Assembly: GCA_037576215.1 (NCBI GenBank)
Contig: JBANDB010000009.1
Coordinates: forward strand, 3,782,001 to 3,846,000
Length of the DNA stretch: 64,000 nucleotides
Origin: Armillaria gallica
Taxonomy: Eukaryota > Basidiomycota > Agaricomycetes > Agaricales > Physalacriaceae
Direction: 5' to 3'
The notes beneath the pieces are model-generated. The model was given only the letters and a program-made list of their open reading frames with translations, did not search any database and was not told the origin of the DNA. The position numbers and the translations under genes are program-made. Below are positions 1 through 13,620 of the stretch, one piece after another. How positions within the stretch are numbered: position 1 is the first letter of the stretch; each line of letters opens with the position of its first letter.

Positions 1-115
1 AGCCGCGACTGTGGCCTGTGCTGTTCAGCAGGGCGCTTGTGCCGTCCGGGTGCATGACATTGCAGAAATGGCGGATGTTCTTCGGGTGGCGAATTCATTG
101 TGGCGGCCCCTTTAA
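1..115 (+). CDS. FOL1: Folate synthesis protein, dihydropteroate synthase C-terminus (partial)
   Basis: This is the last exon of a gene that enters from the left edge; reading starts at base 2 and stops at TAA 113-115. The visible 37 residues carry the end of a dihydropteroate synthase TIM barrel: an Ala-rich helix, then VRVHDIAEM, whose Arg and His bind the pterin pyrophosphate substrate in this family, then a final helix ending in SLWRPL. DHPS condenses p-aminobenzoate with dihydropterin pyrophosphate. In fungi it is normally the C-terminal part of a trifunctional aldolase-HPPK-DHPS protein, so the rest probably lies upstream. The exon is intact as far as it can be seen. The identification rests on the RVHD motif and its position at the end of the protein. 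Confidence 0.85.
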   Translation, partial: AATVACAVQQGACAVRVHDIAEMADVLRVANSLWRPL

Positions 116-767
116 CAGCGATAGTACCGTTCCTGTATGCGCTTACCGCATTCCTATAGTTAGATGACCTTCAATTGGCCGGCTATCAGGGATCCATCCG
201 CCACGGCCTCGACTACAATTCCAAGGGGGCTCTCTCGCAGCGAAGGTAATACTCAGCGACGTATTTCTATCTTCCGTTTTTTCTTGTTCGTCTCGGTAGA
301 CTCGGTAGAACGCTGATTTGGAAAACCTACCGAACGCAAAGCATGACGCCTGCGCCGCTGGCCGAAACCTGTGGCCACGGAGCTCACGCTGCTCCAGGAA
401 GACTCTGAGGAGTCTTCAGGGGTATTCGGTATCAATAGTGGTTGTTGGGAGGTTACGTAGTTGTTACATGCTTACTTGTTGGAGCCCGATTATGTCAAGC
501 ACGCAGAACACGACTGATATAAGTAACTCTTCTTTCCTTCGATTTTATTTTTTCCGCTCGGCTGTGACAGTTTAGAATCGTCTCCCTCTCTTAAAGCCCT
601 CCTGGACTCTCCGAGGGCGACGTGACGGGGGTGTTTACATGTACTGGCATTTTGTATCACAAAGAGGTACTACGATTTTCCTTTTTCTGTTCTTTTTCGA
701 GCTCAAACAGATCAAAGCGAGCAGGCAGGTTAAAGGTTTCGCTTCTGTAGACACCTGAGCGTCATCG
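116..767. other. Intergenic spacer
   Basis: About 650 bases separate the folate gene stop and the start of the DUF6533 gene. The spacer holds the 3' region of the former and the promoter of the latter. Short reading frames occur on both strands, but none has a recognisable domain or matching splice sites. Confidence 0.5.
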
Positions 768-2696
768 ATGGCGTTTGGCGACATAACTACTGTTTTCTTC
801 GAAAACAGGGCGACATCCATGTCATATGGTAAGTATGCCGAAGCGCATGATATCAGGAAGGCAATCTTTGAATGCTCCTCTTAGTTTCTGCTCTGACGGT
901 GGTGGTGTACGACATTATCGTATCATTTGGGCAGGAGGCGCGTTTGACGCTCACCTTGTATGAAATTCGTTGACAGCTAAGAATTTTGTGTTTAGGTCGA
1001 ACTTGTGTGGAGGTATGTCCCGGTGCTTCAAGCGACGGAGACCTCCCTTTGATTTCGCCCGTGATCAGGTCCCAGTGGTCATTCCCCAAGACGCTGTATT
1101 TCTTGGCAAGATATTACGCGGTCGTCTACTTGAGGTGCGCATCCCTTGGTGTTCGAAATTCACGCTATTTCTCACTATGTTATCTTCGCGTTAGTATCAC
1201 TGCATGGGGTAAGTCAGTATGCCGACTTGACTCAACTATACTAAACAAATAAACCGCAGTGAATATATCCGAGGAGCCAAGTGACAAGGTATGCTAAAAT
1301 CACCGTCTATCAGCCATTACTTCTGTCACTGACGATATCGTATTCCAGTTGTTCGTACCTCTTAATTTCTTTTCTCGTATCCACATGGCATACTTGACTT
1401 CCAGGTGTCATTTATACTACTACTGGCTGTTCCTGTACGACTGACGTACCTTTTCATAAGCTCGGTCTCATGTTTATCTTTACAGTGCCGGTCCCTCAAC
1501 GTACCTCTTCATTCTTGACCTCATTCTATTATTGCGCGTATACGCCCTGTATAACCAAAACAAATTTCGTGCGTTAGTGTTGTTTTATCATGCGCCTATC
1601 TTGACTTCTTTTGCTTGGGCAGTCTTTATCTTCCTCTCGTCTTGTGCTGTCGGTGGGTAAAATCGTGCTACAATGGGCGAAGATGACTTGATGCTTCTTG
1701 TCAGGATCCGTAGCGGTAATTTGACCTGGAATTTCAGCTTGGGTGTTCTCTTTGTGCTTATATCCATCATAACAGACCGCTCTATGGGCCTTCAGTGTCG
1801 TGTGTCGACACGTCGTCTCATCCGCGACAACAATGGCTGCCCCTTGGAGGGGGTGTCGGTCGATGGCTCCGAACACGAAGTACGGCATTGCTGCATAGTC
1901 AGTCAATCTTAGCACTATTCCTCCGTCCGGTGTTACAAGTTACCATACAGTGTCCCAAGCTTCTTACTATCAGGTATGTTTCGCAAGTTCGTGTTCATGC
2001 GATAATAGCTAAGTCTGCCTCAGTACTATTTCTGATTTTGACCGTGACAAAATTTTGGCGAACGTACCGCGCTATATGCGGGCGCACCTATGACCCTAGA
2101 ACAGTTATGACTCAGATGAAACACATTTCACCGCTGTTGACAGCGTTCGTCGAAGATGGATGTATATTCTTTGCATTGTGAGTTCGCTGCGCGGCTTCTG
2201 TGTCAAACAATGTAATGCTGACCTTCGTTCCAGAATTACATGTGAGCGAAATTTTCTGAGAAGACAGATGTCAAGTTAACTTGGTAGTTGCCCTAATGTT
2301 ACGCATTGCGACGGCGTTCTGTATGCGTGGTCCCATCCATGCTATATTTCTTCCGTATGTATCTTTATGGCCATCCTAGTTTCAAAAGCTGACGGTACTA
2401 TATAGGTGGTCCATCGTTTGCTATTATTACGCTGTACATCATCAACATGTCCTACTTGCTGACGATTTACTAAAATATGTCTTTAGGGATCACATCTCCT
2501 CTTAAACCTTAGGTGGTATTCCGTTCGTTACTGTCGACACGGCGAACCCACTTGGGATGACAGCATCTCTATCGTGCTAACTACCATTGGTCCCACGCGA
2601 AGCCCAACTCAATACAATCCGTCAGCTCTTCCAGGCGACATGTCGGATCAAGCTGAGACAAAGTCTGCAGACAGGCCTCCGTTGTATCCTGTGTAA
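768..2696 (+). CDS. DUF6533-domain multi-pass membrane protein
   Basis: The gene is hidden by many short introns, and I joined it by its conserved pieces. It starts at ATG 768 (MAFGDITTVF). An exon after 887 reads ALTVVVYDIIVSFGQE, followed by VELVWR, then SQWSFPKTLYFLARYYAVV, which together are the hallmark N-terminal core of DUF6533. Later exons give LILLLRVYALYNQNKFRAL, a stretch ending LLTAFVEDGCIFFAL, and SHLLLNLRWYS. The protein ends in a proline-rich hydrophilic tail, PPLYPV, at TAA 2694-2696. Several hydrophobic segments agree with a roughly seven-helix membrane protein. The family has no known biochemical function and is expanded in agaricomycetes. The donor after FGQE reads GAG/gcgcgt rather than GT, so a GC-AG intron or a damaged site is possible. 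The exon around 1720-1920 is poorly resolved. Confidence 0.65.
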
Positions 2697-3741
2697 TGTT
2701 GATTGAAATAGTGCAAGATTATATGAACAGACCCGTGGCCTTCATATGACTTTCTCCAGTTCTGCGGCCTGATGAGAGCTAGATGGGCGAGTGAGAAAGT
2801 TGGCAGCCCCCACGTACGTCGTGCAGCCTAGAAATTCGGGAAAGCCTCATTATGGAGTTCGGCTGCGCGATGTAAAGCCACTGATTTGCCACCCGCATAC
2901 ATGCTTATGCTCGGTAATTTACCGGCGAACTATAGTCGGTACAGGAACGTGCAGAGACCGGTAGTCAAACCCAGCTCCGATCGGAGACGAAAAACCCTTG
3001 TATATCATTATCAATCAATTTGAAGACAGAGTCGAAGGGCGTCGAGTGAGGTTTCCCTTGTTTCCCCAGCAACAAGGGGTTCATCAACATCCTACATAGG
3101 ACGAGGATCGCCACATCTTCCCAGCTCCGCTGTCATCCGTGGCGTCTACCTATGCATATATATTTCTAAAAGACACCTTCTTTTGCACATCAGCAAAAGG
3201 AACGAACATCGCCCTGCGTGGGAAATTCTTCCATTTCCGCTGCACGAAAAGCACTACTTACTAATGGATATCACCTCTAATGATTATACATGTCCTAAGT
3301 AGTAAGCGCTCTAATGGTATCTTGTCTCTACTTTGAGAAAAATATGGCGCAACTATACGGCTCCGCTCTTTCCTGTCCATCATTCATTACTATTTCATTA
3401 CTATGATAGCGGCGACGCCCCATCTAGTAACCATCTAGTAGCTGTAAGTACTGATTGTACATTTCCGGATTCCGGAGTGACCTCTATTCATCGTTGTGTG
3501 TAGAGCCCGATAGCATAGATCATCAAGAAAGTATTCGGCGGACCTCTCGCAATCTGAAATCATGACCTTCTTCTAAGTTTTCCCTATCATTCGACCCTAA
3601 GTAGTGTTTTCAAATTTCGTTCCGGACACGTGATCGCGATGGACACGTGGCAGGTAAGGCAATGTTTCGGATCACTGCCAGCGATCAGGTTTTTTTTTTC
3701 AGCGCTCGCCACCCCGCGTACGGCTATAGGACACCAGACAG
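2697..3741. other. Intergenic spacer without recognisable gene
   Basis: About 1 kb lies between the DUF6533 gene and the F-box gene. No conserved protein segment could be read on either strand. It contains a short pyrimidine run just upstream of the F-box gene (poly-T near 3690) and a near repeat of the word CATCTAGTA at 3421-3440. Confidence 0.4.
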
Positions 3742-5278
3742 ATGCACCAGGTCCTGCTCATTGACGAAATTCTTCAAGAAATATTTCATTGGTGCTCTGT
3801 TCTGGAGGTCAATGTCCTAACTCAAGCAGCCAGAACGTGTCAAGCGTGGAAGGAGCCTGCCCTGGATGCGCTGTACAGAGAACTTCCGTCGGTTGAGCCA
3901 TTATGGTCCCTTTTACCATCTTTGAAAGGAGACAAGGTTGGTAGTGCTTTTTATGCATTTTACGAAACCCATTAACTTCTTGAAGGTCATACCTTCAGAT
4001 GAGCTTCGAGTTTTCCACTCCTACGCCCGGCGCGTCAGACATATAACTCATACCGCTCGCAGCGCCAAAGGTCCCCTGAACCCATCAATTTATGCCGCCC
4101 TTGGTGGCAAGAACGGCTACATATTCCCTAATCTAACCACCACGAAGTTCAAGCTGTCCAACGGCTCACACCCTTCTTTGTATCTTTCACCTCGACTCCG
4201 AAACATTCAATTGGATGTAGGATTCACAGTCAAAGATATGAGCTCGGGAGGGCTTGAGTATCTTCGCGAACTTGCTCTCGTTGCTTGTCACCTACAAAGT
4301 CTCACATTTCGGGGTTCGGTACCGGCCCAGCTTGATAGCATAATTCCTTCCATGTCGACCCTTCAGACCCTCTTGTTACGTACCGGAAGATCGGTCACAA
4401 CAAATATCATAGCTTCTATCTCTATGCTACCTTCTCTTAATCACCTTGAACTCCATGCTCAACATCTGCAGGCGTCCCAGATTGAAGATATCTGGCGCTC
4501 TGCCTCCGGACCATTACGCTTTCCCCTCCTGCAAAATCTGCGTCTGCGTTCTACCCCCGACTTCGCTATCCTCGTTCTCCAAAATATGCAATCGACTGCA
4601 CTCCACACGCTCAGCCTCGATATCGAAACTCGTGACCGGACCACTCCATTCTGGTTTGCCTTATTTAATGTCATGCAGGAGAGGTTTTCCACCTCTCTGG
4701 AACATGTGTCCGTCACGCACCATTTAGAACTAGATCATGATATACCCTTAAACATAGACCTCATAAACACCATCGACTTCGCTGCATTACGCTCCCTTGC
4801 CCGCTTACGGGACCTTCGACACCTCCACTTTGACACGACAGTACCTATGGACATAAGTACCGAGGACGTCAGTCAGATGGCGACATGGTGGCCCCACCTC
4901 AAGCATTTGGAGATGTGGCCCGAGAGTGTTGTGGATTGTGACGAGAACTCCCCTCGTATCAATTCCGGCTCCTCTCCCAGGCTCACCCTGGATGTACTTC
5001 CCGTCATCTCTGCATCACTCCCAAAATTAGAATTTGTCGCCCTCCCAGTAGATACCTCTGCTATTACGGAGGAGGCTGTTTCCGGCTTGCAAGTCCCCGG
5101 CCACCGGAATTTGCAAGGAATATCATTCTCCTATACTCATGCACCCGACACGAATCTGTTGCCGCTGTATCTTCGTAAATTGTTCCCCGCTCTTCGACAG
5201 ATCGGACATGCGTCTGGGCATGAAGAACTGTGGGCATCAGTCGCTGCTCAAGGCTATCATGCGCGATCCGCCTCATAA
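3742..5278 (+). CDS. F-box/leucine-rich repeat-like protein
   Basis: The start ATG 3742 opens MHQVLLIDEILQEIFHWC, a degenerate F-box of the agaricomycete type, with LIDEILQEIF as the first helix and CQAWKEPALDALYRELPS after it. One intron at 3937-3985 (49 bases, GT-AG, phase 0) joins LKGDK to VIPSDELRVFHSYARRV. The protein is 495 residues and ends at TAA 5276-5278. The rest is leucine-rich with regular LxxLxxLxL spacing (LSMLPSLNHLELHAQHL and similar), suggesting an LRR solenoid. Such proteins act as substrate receptors of SCF ubiquitin ligases through Skp1, and the target cannot be inferred. This is one of a very large, fast-evolving fungal family. It converges on the methyltransferase gene, whose stop lies 92 bases away. 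Confidence 0.85.
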
Positions 5279-5370
5279 TAGATTTTCCGCCATAGACCAC
5301 TCGTCCGACTTAGATGAGGACACATAGATGCACTATATATAAGCAGTTAGACCATCCTCTCCCATACGTA

Positions 5371-6753
5371 TCACTGTCTCTCTAATACAGTGGATATACC
5401 CATTTTACGTGCCGTGGCATAGTGCCAGATATTATACCGTCGACTGTCAAATTCCTTCAGATACTCCTCCTCCCAGATAGGAAGCATACTGGAAGCTACG
5501 CCACTTCTGATAGCGGCTTCCGCTGAGTTACGGAAAAATGCCTAGCATGCGATGAGTTAGAGCCCAGGGCGAACAAGGATCTCTTCGCACCTTCATATTT
5601 TGGTTCATGATGACCCCCATTTCTGTCCCGTTCTCCAAGTCTCGACCACTCCATTTAATGGGGCTGAAGTAGTTCTGCGCAAACACATCAACAAAGCCAC
5701 TGTGCTGTATTAACATTTGGTCTATCGGTTGGTAGAATGGGCTTCGTGTGATGTTACCCATGAGATGTAACCACCCTGCATAAAACGAACTACCGGGCTG
5801 CCCGCTGTTGTGGCGCTCTTGCTCGTTAATCGCGGGGTTGTAAATAAACGGAACGAGGGGACGTCTGTCTTCGTCGAAGGCAACCCAGTCGCCGTCGGCA
5901 AGTAGTAGGAGACCTCCTGGAATGCATAGACGTCAAAGATGCCTAAGGACTTGATGAAAAACTGCCGCAGGCATACCTGGCTTCAGTGCATCGGCGATGA
6001 CGGAAATAAGGTCCAAAGGGTTGGACACCTGGTGCGCCACAACTTGATCAGTAATCCTGGCGAACGGAGTATGACAGACAACATACATGCTGGGCCACAC
6101 AACGGCAATGAATCACGTCGAAAGTAGCGCTCTGGATTTCTGGTAATCCTTTACTTAAGTCGCATTGCTTGAATCTGAACATAACATCACGTCATTTCCC
6201 TGTCGTTAAATATCGTGTGTGGTACGCACCGAAAATTTTCGGGGGCATCCCTAATTTTGGGCGTGAGGAAATGAAATTTCTATACTGAAGATTGAAGACA
6301 ACGCACGGATACGTCTGTTCATTCAGGTCAAAACCGACTACTTCACTTTCCGGAAACAGTCTCGCCATTTCCATTGCCCTGAAAAATAAGTGCACATACT
6401 TGTCATAAGATCCTGAGATATCACTGGTAAGAATCAAACTGACCATATAGCGGATCCGCATCCAATGTCCGCAACAGTTGGGTGCACATTCTCCTTCATG
6501 ATACCGTGCAGAGCATCCACAATAAACGTTGGATATAGACCACCGATCATAAGAAACCAGAGTCGATGTTGCAACCCTAGTCTCTAAGGGGAGCATATAC
6601 TGTAAGAGAAAACTTATGGTTATAGAGGAGAATGTAACCGACATTCATTTCCGCTACATCTGTAGGAAGTTGGTACGGCTGTGTCGAGCTCAGCGGGGGT
6701 TTTGTGACGGAGTATTGCTCTTGATTACTCGTCCGGGTAGCCATGTCTTGCAT
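5371..6753 (-). CDS. Class I SAM-dependent methyltransferase
   Basis: The spliced model starts at ATG 6753 (MQDMATRT; a second in-frame ATG lies at 6744). The first intron ends at AG before RLGLQHRLWFLMIGGLYP. Next comes VADIGCGSAIW, which is motif I, the SAM-binding DxGxGxG loop. An intron interrupts the Trp codon, and the exon continues AMEMARLFPESEVVGFDLN, where the acidic residue after strand 2 binds the ribose. Later exons give ADGDWVAFDEDRRPLVPF, then DQMLIQHSGFVDVFAQNYF, and the C-terminus ends GISTVLERQ at TGA 5371-5373. This layout is that of agaricomycete UbiE/methyltransf_25-type enzymes, some of which act in secondary metabolism. No biosynthetic neighbours occur here, so the substrate is unknown. 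The middle (about 5900-6200) is not fully resolved. Confidence 0.75.
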
Positions 6754-7048
6754 TAAACAACTGAGGACGACAGGTCATTATATATCGCAGATTTGTGTCA
6801 CACCCCTTGGGAATTGCCTAGCTAGAACGGCATTCTGCTGTTAACTCAAAGGGATAAGAACATGTTGAAGTCTTCGGCTGCCCGGGGGCCTGGATAACGG
6901 GTAAGGCAGGCCTAAAAAGGGGGACATTTGAGAATATCAAACAACTATCAAAGCGATCACACTGAGTTCATTGGCATGGGAGAACAACAAGACGGTACGA
7001 TAATGCATAAAATTCGACGACACCCCTGCTTAATTCTCAGCTGCAGCC

Positions 7049-7731
<683 letters not shown>

Positions 7732-10700
7732 CTTGACGGACGCCTTTGTCTCTCCAACGATGTGAACGGTGGAATCGTCAACAAAAGCAGAGCCGGATGT
7801 AGTTGATGGACAAAATTTGAGCGAGGAAACTTTCCGTCCTGTAGCTGATTTAAGTTCAAACTCCGATTCGGAATATACCGGAACCATTCAGACCCACTTT
7901 CTACTTATAGGGATCAGCGCTGATCTACGTCGCCTAAGCGTTTGAATCTATCTATTGCCATACCCTTATGCGCGAAGAATCACATTACGCATGCCCATGT
8001 AACTGGCCAGCAACACATAGTACTTCTCAGTTATTTGTGCTTCGGGCTCAAGCTTAAGGCCAGAGCCCTGAATAACTAAAATCGGCGTGCCGTGATGACT
8101 ATGGCCCGCACTACAAAATCAGAAATATCGCGGAGTTCTTGGGCAAACCGACCTCTTTGTTGTACAACTTGTTGCCCCTGCAATACTGTTATCGAAGCCA
8201 AGCTTTCGTTATTTCTCAGGCTAGACACACTGTCATAACGCGGTTAGGCATTTTGAAAATGATACAAATTTCCACCGCGGGTGCTCTTAGACCCAGGACC
8301 TTGGACGAACACGTCTATCTGGGTTTCGTGACCCCGGTCTTGGTGCTGCTACTTACGCATTGACATGCACTGGTTCAGTCAACGACTCGGGTTTATCTAC
8401 ATGAATGTCATTTCAACAATCAGAACAGCTAGACGCTTCCATTCATCGAGTCGCCTCGGCCTTCGTTGGTGAACCTGCCTTCTTGATATTTAATTGGATC
8501 AATGCTCCAGGTCCGTGCGATTGTATCACCTTGAAATTACGACCGATGACTATTTCTGTTCTCCACCGACCTCAATTTATTCTCGGTTGTCTTCGCCACC
8601 ATCAAATGTCGTTTGTGTAAGCATTGCTTCTCGAAGGATCAGCTTGACCATCTAACCTGAACGGACTCTCTCTTCTCTCTCTGCCGTTGAAATTTGCGAT
8701 ATGATGGTGTATTTAGCGATACATTTGTATTCTGTGTATTTTGGAGTTCATTTTGTGGAATTTTATACGTACTTGATAAGATAAAGGTAAACTCCGCTGA
8801 AACCGCCACAGTTTGAGTGTACAAATTCGAGACCTCTTGGAAGTTCTACTGCAACATTTAATATGCAATGGAATTGTCTGAAGGTGCAATTTTACATTTC
8901 TTAACACAATATCCAGCTTATATGATAGAGCTGGTATATAGCAGTCGTGTTTAATCAAGGTTAAGGTTTTCTTTTGATTCTAAGACCGCCGGACGGACGC
9001 AAGTTCGGACATGTGTTAATCGCCTACAGTAAACCAACCTGGCCCTGCAACTGTCTTGAGAGCGTGAAGTAACCTGCGGGAGTTTCCGTACCTGGACTGA
9101 GTCCTCTTCAAAATCAGAATGATGCTAAACCCTAGAGACCCATTTGACAGATGACAATGAATTGTACCATTAAATCACGTGATCGTGGCTAATCATGCCA
9201 AGTTGTGCATTAAGGTTCAAAACTACTTCTTCGCTTCGACCAACATGAGCAGCAACCTCGACCGGGAGAAAATCCATCATCCTATGAAAGCTGTATCTAA
9301 CCCATCCCAGTCTCTCGCTACTTGAATCGAAAGTCCTCTGGAAGGATACCAAATTGGCGGTTAACGCGAAGCACTGGGTCGCTAGCAAAGCCTAGAAGTT
9401 CTCAACAGAACCCAGCGAGGTGCTGCTCTTTTGCCTCAGAGAGCTGTAAAAGAAGACAGGACTGGTATTAACGTTATTCAAGGTGTCTATATGGGGCGTC
9501 ATCGGCGAGCAACAGTGATACGAACTCAATGTAGGTCTACCCGAGCTAACCTGCAAGCTTACCGACGCCGATGAATAGGACTCACGTAATTCTCCTGTAC
9601 GCTGTACAGATGCAATCTCACGATGAGATACGTTAGCTTCAAGTTCCGGGAACGGAATGTTGCTGCTGTCGGTTTGAACGGGCCTGACGTGCGCACTCTT
9701 TGTAGTCTTGTCCTATCGGCTTTTATCTCAATACATTTGGTATCGATATCTTCAGGTCTTTAATTCAAGCCTAGAGCCGGGATTGTATAACGCGTTATCA
9801 CGAGGATATCTTGTCAATTAAATACACCTCTGAGAAGGCATCCACGACTAATCCGAGCAAGCTCATGCGCTGCGAACGGTACGTACTACTTTCAATTCGC
9901 TTTCAATGGAGTCACCGCCGCCAAAAGCGGCATGTGGAAGCCTCTGGCATCTAATGTTCCCGAAGACATTTGCTTTCACCTTTCGTCGATGCTAATTGAT
10001 GGTGGTTATCTTCGTTTCAGCCGCGTCAGGTCTATACAATGTTGCTGATTCGTCTTTAGCTTGTGCTTCACTATCTGCTCGTGATGCTCTATCACTGCCT
10101 TCGGACGCAGCGGAATAGTATCGATATCGTAGAAGTTGCAACGGACCTAGCAGAGTATTCGACTCTCATTGGTCTTCCCTCTTTTTTTTGCTGCATCTCA
10201 CCCCACGGAACTTTCCTCAGACACAGTGCTGGCAGAGCTGGCTAACATGCTTATCAGATGAAGAACGGCCCATGATGCTATTTACCAGACAAACTTCGAC
10301 CTGATGCTTTCTTTACAGGTAGGTTCTCTATTTCTATCACCCCAATAGTCCCTATCATATACTTACCAAATACCACGATGTTGCGCACCTTCTGGTTATC
10401 TGCGAGACGACGTGACTTACAGGTCAAGGTATTCTTGGATGCAGCCGTAATTAAACTGGACTACAGCGGAAAAGATGCGCGCGAGAGTTTTGATACGGTG
10501 AATGAATTCCACGGCCTACGTATACTATTATACTATCCCTTTGGCAGCTCACTAACCCCCCGCGTAGGCGGCGCATTGGATATCCGAAGGCGGCATTCTG
10601 CACAAATTGAAGCTACCGAACTGAATGCTATCACGGCGACACAGCATGTCATCTGGTATTCGCCTTACTATCATCTTTTCTCTTCAATGAGTCCCATTTA

Positions 10701-11797
10701 TAAGGCGGTCTGAAAGATCGTGATATGTTTCAAGATGATGGTGATAATTGTTCTCGAACATCACCTATGAGTAGACGTATCGAAATTCGCCTTGGAGGAA
10801 ATACTCAGATGGGAGGTGGGATACGGTACTTTGTGGCCACAACGGCGTTTCATTACACGTGCGTGGTAGCCGCCTTACGAACGATCGCGCTCTTTATAGG
10901 CTGTCAGGGTCATGACCATCGCGAGATTATGATCGCTCCGAAAACGAGCAGCGAAAGTATCAACTGCAGCGGAGGGTGAGTTGAATTCCGGTACCAAGTG
11001 CGGTTTATCTCTGCTGATACAGGATAAATTCACTAGTCTGCTATTCAGATCCGTACGGTTCGTAGGTTATAACTTGTACGCGACGCGTAAAACCATCCGT
11101 GAAGGGTTAGACAAACGTTGATCGGCGGTGATAATTGAACACGCAGCAAGGCGACGGCATTTGGGTGTCAAACCTGTAAGTGCTCGCCTCCTCCATATAC
11201 ACATGTGCGTTTCTGTCTTGTAACAATGGCGGTCGATATTATTCAGTACAACGTGTCTCTCAAATTGACAGACGTCTAGACCTTTTCAGTCTCCCGCGAA
11301 CCTACCACCCGGACCGAAGAGCCTGTTTTTCAATACGATCCCTCTAAAATGTATGCTAATATACAATTCAGAGTGTTTTATTGATCATTAAACTTCTTCG
11401 TCTACATAGCCCGTCATTCACTGGAAAACGATCATGAACATCATGAGATGGCGGTGGGGTAAGGAGCATGACGGACAAACAGAACAACAGACACAGAGCG
11501 CGACGAAAACAAACGGATGCAAAATGATGCGAGGAATAGTAGGATGAACAAAGGTATGTAGGGTAGTGAGTCAGAAAACGTGAAACGCGCGAGTGAGTGA
11601 ATGATGGATTATCGGTTCAATGTACTGTAGGTAAAATGAACTGAAAATGCAATGCTGAAAAAAGGTGGAAGTTCGCAAAAAATGTTCCGTGTTGTTATTG
11701 TCCGGTATGTATAATGTCGTTGTGTGGTCCGTCTAATGCAGGGTAGGAGCAGGTCAAGGTTGGGGTAAACATTAAAACAGATGACATCAGTTTGATC
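7732..11797. other. Gene-poor region, nothing recognised
   Basis: About 4 kb lie between the ubiquitin-eS31 promoter and the 3' end of the PP2A subunit gene. Reading frames are short. A few stretches look weakly coding, such as LSEAKEQHLAGF on the minus strand near 9430 and LDAAVIKLDYSGKDARESFD on the plus strand near 10440, but they do not join into a known domain. The stretch may hold a lineage-specific gene with many introns, decayed coding sequence or a noncoding transcript. The last part (about 11400-11797) is the 3' region of the PP2A gene. Confidence 0.4.
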
Positions 11798-13620
11798 TCA
11801 TGCGGCACTATACAAGAAAAGATTGTTTGTAGCCGCAATCTGTTTGAAATTTCGCGCCGTCAAAAATCTGCCACACGGTAATCAATCATCGAATCAAGAC
11901 TCACAGCAATAGTGTTTTCCCTCGGGTGCCAGCTCGCATGCAGGATCTTCTTATTGAAGTCTAATGCCTCGAGCGACATCTGGTCCTTGAACCCTCCCGG
12001 ACGAGCTCCGTTCTTCACTCCGAGCTTTGTCCCTGGCATGGCTCCCCCAATCTTCCTCGCCTTGAACGCCGACTTGTCTGCTTGAAGAACAACGTCATTC
12101 AACGTGTCTGTATCGTATATCCGGAAATAGTTGTGGTATGAGCCAGTCAGCACGTGTCTGTATAAACTGGCATTAACATCACAACTCATCAGAGCACAAT
12201 GTGATACGTACTTGTCATCGCCACCCCACACACATTCGAACTTGTCGAATATGCAGTCGTTCTCGTACAGGTCGCAGAGTTTGCCCCGTAAGTGATCGTG
12301 AATGGGATAGTCTTCACAGGCCGCGACTCCATGTTAACGTCCCAGATCTTCAGGGATAGGTAATCTCTTGACAGGATATACCTCCCGTCATGGCTGAATT
12401 TGACATCCGAGATGGAGGATATGATTTCCGAAAAGAACGATCGTGTCGTAGGGTCTTCCTCTTCCTCAAAGCCTGATGGCCAGATGCGTTATAAATCAAA
12501 CGAAACAATAAAGGAGGTCAAGGCGCTTACATTTGGCATGCCGATCACACAAGGCAGAGTCTCGCATGTCTGCAAGTTTGATGTTGCTTTTTGAACTTGA
12601 GTACATGAAGAGGTTGCAATGTATTGGATGGAACTCCGTAGCTGTGATGACCTCAGTTAGCTCTTCCATGTTGACAGGTTTGATGTCCACGATGTCTACG
12701 GATTAATTAGGAGTACGCCCTGGGGTAGCAACCATGTCACGTACTGAAACTTTGGTCGCTAATGTTCAGGTTCCAAAGGTTAATCCGTAGATCATCGGCA
12801 GAAATGTACGTTTCTTGGTCCGAATTCACGGAGATCGAGTGTATGTGGTACGCGTGGCGTTTGAGTAGACTTTGCGGGGTACAGCAGCGATGATATTGTC
12901 CTGAAGGGCCATCCGAGGCAGTCTGAGGTGATTGCGCGCCGTAGGCGCTGGCAGAGATTGCTGGCCGTTATGGTGATTTGACTCTGAGACCACCCGTAAT
13001 GACTTCTCAAAAACCTTCCACAGCTTGATGGTTTTATCTATGAAAGTTTATCAGGGAAAGAAAGCGGAAGGAACCCACTGAGACGCACCATTTGTTGATA
13101 GAAGAAAATGCGCCGAGTTCTGTCGTCTGCACCACTTGATCTTGTTGATCTTCTCTTCAATTTCCAGTGACTTCAAGTAGTCAAATTCTGGCTCATGTGA
13201 CTGGAACTCCGTGTAGAACTTGTATTCGCAGCCCTTTTTCTGTTCGCAAGGCAGAATCGGGGCGCAAGAGGCGATATAGGCACAATCAGTGAGAAAGCAG
13301 AGAAACAGATCTTGTGAGCGACTGGTCCGCGGAGACGGAGAAAATCCACGCACCGATTCATTACGCTCGAAAAGAACTACTCGGCCGCCCTTGTCGCCTG
13401 TAGCGAGATAGTTTCCTGTAGAGTCAAACTCCACGGTTGAGATGATGTCAGCTAGAGTGGGTGGTGGCGATCAGTGCGCAGACGATGACAACGCCCGACC
13501 ACAGTAAGACGGCGGGCGATAACGACGGCACGACGTACCTTCTGTAATGTCCTCGATATCGCCCTTGTCACCAAAACACTGAGCGAAACGCCAGCCACCA
13601 GAGCTGAGAGGGTCTTCCAT
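11798..13620 (-). CDS. CDC55: Protein phosphatase 2A regulatory subunit B (PR55)
   Basis: ATG 13620 opens [20 protein letters not shown]. The exons carry the family's WD40 propeller in order: [40 protein letters not shown], a KTIKLWKV blade, [60 protein letters not shown] and [12 protein letters not shown]. The last intron joins ENTIA to [13 protein letters not shown], ending at TGA 11798-11800, so the longer apparent tail beyond ENTIAV is intronic. The protein directs PP2A to mitotic-exit and cell-polarity substrates and is a seven-bladed propeller of normal length. It is divergent from COX9 across about 250 bases. Weakly resolved joints lie between 12240 and 12600. Confidence 0.95.

Noticed and set aside
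11860..12231. PP2A subunit ending [10 protein letters not shown]
   Set aside because: That end is intron read-through; splicing gives the family C-terminus [12 protein letters not shown].
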